Below, piece after piece: positions 1-5,443 of a DNA stretch of 5,443 nt. The DNA is taken from contig JAPUJA010000362.1 in assembly GCA_027296525.1 (NCBI GenBank), positions 1-5,443 on the forward strand. The letters run 5' to 3'. The notes beneath the pieces are model-generated. The model was not told the DNA's origin. It worked only from the letters and a program-made list of their open reading frames with translations, and searched no databases. The number at the start of each line of letters is the position of its first letter. The first letter of the stretch is position 1. Both the position numbers and the translations under genes were made by a program. The stretch is from Pseudomonadota bacterium. GTDB lineage: Bacteria; Pseudomonadota; Alphaproteobacteria; UBA828; JAPUJA01.

Positions 1-901
1 GATTGGCGATCCCCTGGCCGGTGATGTCCGGCGCGCTGCCATGGACGGGCTCGTAAAGCGCGCGCCTCTGGCCTTTGGCATTGGGCGCGCCCAATGAGGC
101 GGAGGGGAGCATGCCGAGCGAGCCCGTGAGCATCGCCGCGCAGTCGGAGAGGATGTCGCCGAACATGTTCGTGGTCACGATGACGTCGAACTGCTTCGGC
201 GCGCGCACGAGCTGCATCGCCGCGTTGTCGACGAGCAGATGGTTGAGTTCGATTCCGGAAAACTCGGCGTCATGCAGCCGTTGCACCTCCTCGCGCCACA
301 TGAGCGTGCATTCGAGGACGTTCGACTTGTCGACCGAGCAGACGCGGCCGCCCCGCTTGGCCGCGAGCTCGAAGGCGACGCGCGCGATCCGCTCGACCTC
401 CGTGCTCGTATAGACGAGGGTGTTGACGCCCCGGCGCGTGCCGTCGGCAAGCTCCTCCACGCCGCGCGGCTCGCCGAAATAGATCCCGCCGGTGAGCTCG
501 CGCACGATCATGATGTCGAGTCCGACGACGAGGTCGGGCTTCAGTGTCGAGGCATCGACAAGCGCCTCGAAGGTGATCGCGGGCCTCAAATTGGCGAACA
601 GTCCGAGTTCCTTTCGGAGCCCGAGCAGCGCGCGCTCGGGCTTGATCGCGAAGTCAAGCCCGTCCCATTTGGGGCCGCCGACCGCACCCAAAAGCACGGC
701 GTCGGCCCGAAGCGCGGCTTGAAGCGTCTCCTCGGGAAGGGGCTTGCCCACGGCCTCGACCGCCGCACCGCCGACGATCGCCTCCTCGAGCGTGAAGGCG
801 AGGCCCCGGTGCTCGATCAGCCAGTCGATCACCCGGCGGGTCTCGGCGACGACCTCAGGCCCGATCCCGTCGCCCGGGAGCAGGAGGATGTTCTTCGCCA
901 C
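1..901 (-). CDS. leuB: 3-isopropylmalate dehydrogenase, partial (C-terminus beyond left edge)
   Basis: LeuB oxidises and decarboxylates (2R,3S)-3-isopropylmalate to 2-oxoisocaproate with NAD+ and a divalent metal, the penultimate step of leucine synthesis in the cytoplasm. The visible 300 residues carry the family signature in order: GDGIGPEV at 10-17, GAVGGPKWD at 72-80, RELTGGIYFG at 134-143 (substrate-binding Arg and catalytic Tyr141), DKSNVL at 191-196 (catalytic Lys192), DNAAMQL at 225-231, NMFGDILSD at 245-253 (metal-binding Asp249 and Asp253) and EPVHGSAPDI at 284-293. About 60-70 C-terminal residues lie outside the window, judging from the usual family length of 350-370. The start is GTG at 899-901, giving MAKNILLLPGDG. 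It lies 3 bases after the leuD stop, and its ribosome binding site sits inside the end of leuD, so translational coupling is likely. No frameshift is seen. Tartrate or isocitrate dehydrogenase relatives are less likely given the leu context. Confidence 0.97.
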   Translation of the reverse strand, partial: MAKNILLLPGDGIGPEVVAETRRVIDWLIEHRGLAFTLEEAIVGGAAVEAVGKPLPEETLQAALRADAVLLGAVGGPKWDGLDFAIKPERALLGLRKELGLFANLRPAITFEALVDASTLKPDLVVGLDIMIVRELTGGIYFGEPRGVEELADGTRRGVNTLVYTSTEVERIARVAFELAAKRGGRVCSVDKSNVLECTLMWREEVQRLHDAEFSGIELNHLLVDNAAMQLVRAPKQFDVIVTTNMFGDILSDCAAMLTGSLGMLPSASLGAPNAKGQRRALYEPVHGSAPDITGQGIAN

Positions 902-904
902 CGC

Positions 905-1522
905 CTAGCTCTCCCCGTGGAGCCAGGGCTGCGCCTCGGACTGCTTTTTCTCGAAGGCGTCGATCTTCGCCTCCTTTTCCAGCGTCAGCCCGATGTCGTC
1001 GAGGCCGTTGAACAGACAGTGCTTGTGGAACGGATCGATGGTGAAGGTGATGACGGAGCCGTCGGGCGCGGTCAGCTCCTGGCTCTCGAGATCGACGGCG
1101 AAGATCGCGTTCGCGCCATCCTCGGCCTGTGCCGTGAGGCGCTCGACCACATCGGCCGGGAGCTGGATCGGCAGAATCCCGTTCTTCAGGCAGTTGTTGG
1201 CGAAGATGTCGGCGAAGGACGGCGCGATCACGCAGCGGATGCCGAAATCGAGGAGCGCCCAGGGCGCGTGCTCGCGGCTCGAGCCGCAGCCGAAATTCTC
1301 GCCCGCGATGAGGATCACCGCCTCCCGATAGGGCGCGCGGTTGAGCACGAAATCCGCGATCTCATCGCCCGACTTGGTATAGCGAATCTCGTCGAACAGG
1401 TGACGTCCCAAGCCGGTCCGCTTGATCGTCTTCAAATATTGCTTCGAGATGATCATGTCGGTGTCGACATTGATCATCGGAAGCGGCGCGGCGGTGCCGC
1501 GAAGTGTCGTGAAGGGTTGCAT
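905..1522 (-). CDS. leuD: 3-isopropylmalate dehydratase small subunit
   Basis: LeuD is the swivel-domain subunit that pairs with LeuC to isomerise 2-isopropylmalate to 3-isopropylmalate in leucine synthesis. The protein has 205 residues, close to the E. coli subunit of about 201. Family motifs visible are NVDTDMI at 18-24, the substrate-contacting GENFGCGSSREHA at 74-86, FADIFANN at 103-110 and GLDDIGLTL at 173-181. The ATG at 1520-1522 gives the standard N-terminus MQPFTTLRGTAAPL. No strong Shine-Dalgarno sequence is visible in the 39-base gap before it. Its partner leuC lies upstream but is separated from it by a membrane-protein gene, and leuB follows 3 bases downstream. The protein appears complete and intact. 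Confidence 0.97.
   Translation of the reverse strand: MQPFTTLRGTAAPLPMINVDTDMIISKQYLKTIKRTGLGRHLFDEIRYTKSGDEIADFVLNRAPYREAVILIAGENFGCGSSREHAPWALLDFGIRCVIAPSFADIFANNCLKNGILPIQLPADVVERLTAQAEDGANAIFAVDLESQELTAPDGSVITFTIDPFHKHCLFNGLDDIGLTLEKEAKIDAFEKKQSEAQPWLHGES
911..916 (-). promoter_or_regulatory. Shine-Dalgarno sequence for leuB
   Basis: GGGGAG on the minus strand ends 9 bases before the GTG at 899-901. It lies in the last codons of leuD. It supports this GTG as the start and suggests that leuB initiation depends on ribosomes finishing leuD. Confidence 0.6.
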
Positions 1523-1561
1523 GGTTTGCTGCCGGCGTTTCTCGCTGGTGTGTTCAGTTCA

Positions 1562-2112
1562 TTATGATGTCAGATGGTCGAGAGTCACAGGCCTGCTCAC
1601 GGAAACCACCCGGCAATTCGCCAACATGTCGTGAAGTCCCTGCTTCTCGCGGGTAAAGGCGACGGCGAGGAAGGCGATGAGCCCGGCGAGCGTAAGACCG
1701 ATCGTCGCCCATTCCAGGACCCTCGAGGCGAGCAGGGTGCCGACGATGTCGGCGGCGCCGGGAAACCACCAGGGCCAGCTGCGGTAGGCGGCCGTGGCGA
1801 AGGAGACGCGGCCATATTCGAGATCGGTCACCGCGATGCGTAGAACCATCTTGCCCGGCGTCGCGCGCAGGCTCGAGGATTCGAAGCCGGCCTTGTAGCC
1901 GAGGTAAAACACGGTGAGGATCAGCGTGAGCCAGACATTCTCCGCTTGAGAAGGATCGAAAGTCTCAGGGTCGAAGGTGAAGGCCTCAGGCAAGATCAGA
2001 TAGCGCAGGACGAGAGTTGGGATCGCGACGATGATGATGTCGACCAGCGCCGCGCCGACCCGCCGCCAGAAGCCCGCGGGAAGTTCCGCCGTCCCGATGC
2101 CGTCGGTTTCGA

Positions 2113-2116
<4 letters not shown>
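1562..2116 (-). CDS. RDD-family integral membrane protein
   Basis: A 184-residue protein with the marks of the RDD family (named for one conserved Arg and two conserved Asp), small membrane proteins whose function is mostly unknown; ion or solute transport has been proposed for a few members. The N-terminal GFWRRVGAALVDIII at 15-29 holds the Arg pair and Asp26 at the head of the first hydrophobic segment (about 22-42). A second segment runs from about 61 to 77. ATPGKMVLRIAVTD at 85-98 matches the typical 'TPGK' loop, and a final hydrophobic stretch at about 133-154 leads into the conserved KQGLHDMLANCRVV at 158-171. The ATG at 2114-2116 overlaps the leuC stop (ATGA), and only this start gives a normal RDD N-terminus. 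The open frame continues upstream into leuC as Arg/Gly-rich shadow. There is no Shine-Dalgarno sequence close to the start, so reinitiation after leuC is likely. A link to leucine synthesis is suggested only by position; no specific substrate can be named. Confidence 0.9.
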
Positions 2117-3534
<1,418 letters not shown>

Positions 3535-3541
3535 CTATCGA

Positions 3542-3546
3542 TCCTC
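3542..3546 (-). promoter_or_regulatory. Shine-Dalgarno sequence for leuC
   Basis: GAGGA on the minus strand lies 7 bases before the leuC ATG. Half of it falls in an inverted repeat (GATCC at 3576-3580 against GGATC at 3540-3544 on the minus strand), so it could be partly masked in the mRNA. Confidence 0.65.
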
Positions 3547-3553
3547 GGGGCCC

Positions 3554-3567
3554 CGCTCTCGCGAGCG
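3554..3567 (-). other. Small hairpin with a GNRA-type loop between rplS and leuC
   Basis: On the minus strand CGCTC-GCGA-GAGCG forms a 5-bp GC-rich stem closed by a GCGA tetraloop, a stable RNA loop class. Flanking CCCC (3574-3577) and GGG (3551-3553) could add pairs across a bulge, and GATCC/GGATC could close the whole gap. No U-run follows, so it is not a typical factor-independent terminator. A role in leuC translation or mRNA processing is possible but only inferred. Confidence 0.35.
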
Positions 3568-3578
3568 TCGGATGGGGA

Positions 3579-3986
3579 TCACTCCTCCGCCGGCTCGGGC
3601 GCGCTCGCGGCCGCCAGGCCGCGCCGGTCCCCGCGCTTTTCGCGAATGCGGGCGGCCTTGCCGCGCCGGCTCCTCAAGTAATAGAGCTTGGCCCGGCGGA
3701 CGTCGCCGCGACGCACCAACTCGATCCCGACGATCATCGGGGAGAACAGAGGAAACACGCGCTCGACCCCCTCGCCGTAACTTATCTTGCGCACGGTGAA
3801 GGAGGAATTCAGCCCCCGATTGCGGCGTGCGATGCAGACCCCTTCATAGGCCTGTATGCGCTCGGTCTGGCCCTCGACGACCTTCACCTTTATGCGCAAG
3901 GTGTCGCCGGGGCCGAAGTCGGGGATCGCCCTTTTCTCGGTCAGCTTGGCGATCTGGTTCTTTTCGAGTTCTTCGATCACGTTCAT
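3579..3986 (-). CDS. rplS: 50S ribosomal protein L19 (bL19)
   Basis: bL19 sits at the interface between the large and small ribosomal subunits. The protein has 135 residues, against about 115 in E. coli. The core is clear: MNVIEELEKNQIAK at 1-14, the FGPGDTLRIKVKVVEG region at 24-39, ERIQAYEGVCIARRNRGLN at 42-60, SSFTVRKISYGEGVERVFPL at 61-80, and VRRGDVRRAKLYYLRSRRGKAARI at 91-114. The last 18 or so residues form an extra tail that turns from basic (RGDRR) to Ala/Pro/Glu-rich (AAASAPEPAEE), which the E. coli protein lacks. The ATG at 3984-3986 overlaps the trmD stop (ATGA). A longer reading from further upstream would run through trmD coding sequence and is rejected. No good Shine-Dalgarno match precedes the start; the nearest purine run is GGGG about 7 bases upstream. 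Confidence 0.98.
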   Translation of the reverse strand: MNVIEELEKNQIAKLTEKRAIPDFGPGDTLRIKVKVVEGQTERIQAYEGVCIARRNRGLNSSFTVRKISYGEGVERVFPLFSPMIVGIELVRRGDVRRAKLYYLRSRRGKAARIREKRGDRRGLAAASAPEPAEE

Positions 3987-4705
3987 GGTCTGGCCCCGAT
4001 CTTCTTCTGCCGTGCGAGGTAGCGCTCCCAAAGGTCCGGCCGCTTCTCGCGGGTGATCCTCTCCGCCTCTCCCCGACGCCATGCCGCGATCCGCTCGTGA
4101 TGGCCAGAGAGCAGCCTCTCGGGCACGGCACGCCCCTCCCAGACCTCGGGACGGGTGTAGTGGGGATATTCGAGAAGCCCTTCTTCGAAGCTCTCCTCGG
4201 CGAGCGATGCCGCCTGCCCGACGACCCCGGGCAGCAGACGCACGCAGGCATCCAGCACTGCGATCGCCGCGGGCTCGCCGCCGGAGAGTACATAATCCCC
4301 TACGCTGATCTCTTCAACCTCTCGAGCCTCGAGGAAGCGTTGGTCGAGGCCCTCATAGCGCCCGCAGACCAGGATGAGGCCAGGCCCACCTGCCAGCCGG
4401 GCGGCCGTGGCCTGGGTGAGAAGCGCTCCGGCGGGCGAGAGCGCGAGGCCGGGCAGGGAGGGCTCTTCGGCCCGTAGGGCATCGAACGCGGCGGCCAGGA
4501 CATCCGCCCGCATGACCATTCCCGGCCCGCCGCCGAAGGGTGCGTCATCGACGCTGCGGTGCTTGTCCTTGGCGAAGTCCCGGATGTCGGTCACCTCGAG
4601 CGACCAGATCCCAGCCGCGCGCGCGCGCCCGGCGAGCGAGACCCCGAGCGGCCCCGGAAAAGCCTCGGGGAAGATGGTGAGCACCTTTGCCGCCCAGATC
4701 GCCAT
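3983..4705 (-). CDS. trmD: tRNA (guanine-37-N1)-methyltransferase
   Basis: TrmD is a SPOUT-class enzyme that uses S-adenosylmethionine to methylate N1 of G37, next to the anticodon, in tRNAs with a G at position 36, preventing +1 frameshifts. The protein has 240 residues (E. coli 255). Motifs are VDDAPFGGGPGMVM at 52-65, CGRYEGLDQR at 114-123 and EEISVGDYVLSGGE at 131-144 of the SAM-binding trefoil knot, RLLPGVVG at 156-163, GLLEYPHYTRPEVWEG at 176-191 and VPERLLSGHH at 194-203, followed by the short C-terminal domain. By alignment Arg156 matches the catalytic Arg154 of E. coli, but the position of catalytic Asp169 is Glu171 (GAG at 4193-4195). The ATG at 4703-4705 has AAGGGA close upstream. 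The stop overlaps the rplS start by 4 bases. The rpsP-rimM-trmD-rplS order is that of the classical operon. Confidence 0.98.
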   Translation of the reverse strand: MAIWAAKVLTIFPEAFPGPLGVSLAGRARAAGIWSLEVTDIRDFAKDKHRSVDDAPFGGGPGMVMRADVLAAAFDALRAEEPSLPGLALSPAGALLTQATAARLAGGPGLILVCGRYEGLDQRFLEAREVEEISVGDYVLSGGEPAAIAVLDACVRLLPGVVGQAASLAEESFEEGLLEYPHYTRPEVWEGRAVPERLLSGHHERIAAWRRGEAERITREKRPDLWERYLARQKKIGARP

Positions 4706-4709
4706 GAGA

Positions 4710-4715
4710 TCCCTT
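4710..4715 (-). promoter_or_regulatory. Shine-Dalgarno sequence for trmD
   Basis: AAGGGA on the minus strand lies 4 bases before the trmD ATG, just after a run of A. The match is modest and the spacing short. It fixes the start at 4705 and lies a few bases downstream of an inverted repeat in the same gap. Confidence 0.45.
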
Positions 4716-4722
4716 TTTTCGA

Positions 4723-4743
4723 GACGCGGCCCCTCGGCCCGTC
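4723..4743 (-). other. Inverted repeat between rimM and trmD
   Basis: On the minus strand GACGGGCC, a GAGG loop, and GGCC-G-CGTC form an 8-bp stem with one bulged G. It begins inside the rimM stop codon and ends 7 bases before the trmD Shine-Dalgarno sequence. No U-run follows in the direction of transcription, so it is not a standard terminator. It may modulate trmD translation, which is known to be much lower than that of the ribosomal protein genes of this operon in E. coli; a role here is inference. Confidence 0.35.
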
Positions 4744-5311
4744 AACCGGTGCTCTCTTCCCACTCGACGACGACGCGGCCCGCTTCGAGATCGACGATGG
4801 GGAACCACGCCTTGGTGAAGGGGATCAGAATCGGCTCTCCGCCGGCGCTCGGGGCGATCTCGAGCACGTCACCCGCCCCGAAGTTGTGGACCTCTCGCAC
4901 CGTACCGAAGTCCTCTCCGTCACGGCGGTGAACCGGCAGACCGATGAGGTCCGCGTGATAGTACTCGTTCTCCCCCGGTTCGGGAAACGCGCCGCGTTCA
5001 ACGCACAGGCGCAGGCCCTTGAGCGCCTCGGCCGCATCGCGATCGTCGATCCCCTCGATCTCGGCGATGACGACGCCCTTGAGCGTCGATTTGATGGTGA
5101 TCTCGAGGCGCTCCGTGCCGGTCTCGTCGTAGAGCGGCCCGTAGGCCTGGAGAAGCGCCGAGTCCGCCGTGAAATATTTGATTCGGACCGCGCCCTGGAC
5201 CCCGTGGGCGCCGGCCACGACGGCGAGGCAGACGAGCTGCGCCTCGTCGCCTTGCGCGGGCTTCCGCTGCGGGGCCGTAGGACTCTTGGGCTTCGGGTCC
5301 TCCGGCGTCAG
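4742..5311 (-). CDS. rimM: 16S rRNA processing/30S maturation factor RimM, probable CTG start
   Basis: RimM binds ribosomal protein uS19 and helps the 30S head mature. Read from the CTG at 5309-5311 the protein has 189 residues (E. coli 182). After a Pro/Lys-rich leader of about 24 residues come the N-terminal barrel strand and loop LVCLAVVAGAHGVQGAVRIK (26-45), the body of the RimM domain to about 110, and the PRC-barrel domain with ENEYYHADLIGLPV at 114-127 and ILIPFTKAWFPIVDLEAGRV at 161-180. Between the in-frame stop at 5381-5383 and the first GTG (5216-5218) there is no ATG, GTG or TTG. Starting at that GTG would remove most of the first conserved strand, and no Shine-Dalgarno sequence precedes it. 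The CTG has AGGAG 8 bases upstream and overlaps the rpsP stop as CTGA, copying the ATGA junctions elsewhere in the window. The gene identity is firm; the start is inferred, and the alternative is 5218 (158 residues). Confidence 0.93.
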   Translation of the reverse strand: MTPEDPKPKSPTAPQRKPAQGDEAQLVCLAVVAGAHGVQGAVRIKYFTADSALLQAYGPLYDETGTERLEITIKSTLKGVVIAEIEGIDDRDAAEALKGLRLCVERGAFPEPGENEYYHADLIGLPVHRRDGEDFGTVREVHNFGAGDVLEIAPSAGGEPILIPFTKAWFPIVDLEAGRVVVEWEESTG

Positions 5312-5443
5312 GCCGACGACTCCTGAGAGTCCTCCCCGCCTTCTTTCGCCTCGGCGGGCGCGGCCTCGGCAGGTGCGGCCTCAGCCGGCTTGTCATCGGT
5401 CGCTTCCGTGGCCTCGGCGGGTGCGGCCTCGGCGGGCGCGGCC
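5308..5443 (-). CDS. rpsP: 30S ribosomal protein S16 (bS16), C-terminal tail only
   Basis: Only the last 44 codons before a TGA at 5308-5310 are inside the window; the conserved S16 core lies beyond the right edge. The visible part is a low-complexity Ala/Pro/Glu tail made of repeated AAPAE units and ending KEGGEDSQESSA. Extended Ala/Glu-rich C-termini on bS16 are common in alphaproteobacteria, and the position just upstream of rimM-trmD-rplS is where rpsP lies in the conserved operon. The identification rests on this context and on the tail character, because no core motif can be seen. The stop overlaps the probable rimM start by 4 bases. Confidence 0.8.
   Translation of the reverse strand, partial: AAPAEAAPAEATEATDDKPAEAAPAEAAPAEAKEGGEDSQESSA
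5320..5324 (-). promoter_or_regulatory. Shine-Dalgarno sequence deciding the rimM start
   Basis: AGGAG on the minus strand, inside the last codons of rpsP, ends 8 bases before the CTG at 5309-5311. This is the best ribosome binding site match in the window. It is about 100 bases from the alternative GTG start, so it supports initiation at the CTG. Confidence 0.6.
5350..5442 (-). repeat. 15-base imperfect repeats coding AAPAE in the rpsP tail
   Basis: Two copies of a 15-base unit coding Ala-Ala-Pro-Ala-Glu lie at 5413-5442 and two more at 5350-5379, separated by a diverged stretch coding ATEATDDKPAE. Copies differ mainly at third codon positions (GCG/GCA, CCC/CCT), which points to old duplication under protein-level constraint or to replication slippage. 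It lies entirely inside the coding sequence. Confidence 0.8.

Noticed and set aside
1523..1561. Promoter or attenuator between the RDD gene and leuD
   Set aside because: Only 39 bases, with no -35/-10 pair, leader peptide or stable stem seen.
239..1567. A 442-codon open frame on the plus strand, opposite leuB and leuD
   Set aside because: It lies entirely antisense to two well-conserved enzymes, its translation is charged low-complexity sequence (many Arg, Glu, Asp, Leu) with no domain, and long antisense frames are expected in high-GC coding DNA.
3547..3567. Factor-independent terminator after rplS
   Set aside because: The hairpin is GC-rich but no U-run follows in the direction of transcription.
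3987..4082. Longer L19 starting at 4082
   Set aside because: The extra residues overlap conserved trmD sequence, and L19 proteins start at or near MNVIEELEK.
4559..5326. A 255-codon plus-strand frame opposite trmD, rimM and the end of rpsP
   Set aside because: Antisense to conserved genes and rich in Arg/Asp/Leu; no motif or ribosome binding site of note.
5350..5442. Possible CRISPR-like or mobile repeat array
   Set aside because: The repeats are in frame, code AAPAE in the rpsP tail, have no spacer structure and vary at third codon positions.

Overview
The window is a tightly packed run of housekeeping genes, all read from the minus strand, so transcription runs from high to low coordinates. 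It comes from a high-GC bacterium. The gene order (rpsP-rimM-trmD-rplS, then leuC, leuD, leuB), the long Ala/Glu-rich tail on the S16 protein and the style of the proteins suggest an alphaproteobacterium, possibly near Rhodospirillales. That placement is inferred from gene order and protein character, not from a search.

In order of transcription: the C-terminal tail of rpsP (ribosomal protein bS16, cut by the right edge); rimM (30S maturation factor); trmD (tRNA m1G37 methyltransferase); rplS (ribosomal protein bL19); leuC (large subunit of 3-isopropylmalate dehydratase); a small RDD-family membrane protein; leuD (small subunit of the same dehydratase); and leuB (3-isopropylmalate dehydrogenase, cut by the left edge with roughly 60-70 C-terminal residues missing). 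The first four genes serve ribosome and tRNA maturation. LeuC and LeuD together isomerise 2-isopropylmalate to 3-isopropylmalate, and LeuB oxidises it, so the leu genes cover the middle and late steps of leucine synthesis. leuA is not in the window.

The intergenic spaces are all under 45 bases. Adjacent genes fall into pairs: rpsP/rimM, trmD/rplS and leuC/RDD each share a 4-base start/stop overlap, and leuD/leuB are 3 bases apart. Gaps of 36, 44 and 39 bases separate one pair from the next. No promoter, factor-independent terminator, RNA gene, mobile element or CRISPR array is visible, so the whole window could be one transcript.

I see no undescribed biological system here. The points most worth a second look are: a probable non-canonical CTG start for rimM, placed in a CTGA overlap with the rpsP stop and with a well-spaced Shine-Dalgarno sequence; a Glu in TrmD where the E. 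coli-type enzyme has its catalytic Asp; an RDD membrane-protein gene inserted between the two subunit genes of one enzyme and overlapping the first; and small hairpins in two of the intergenic gaps.
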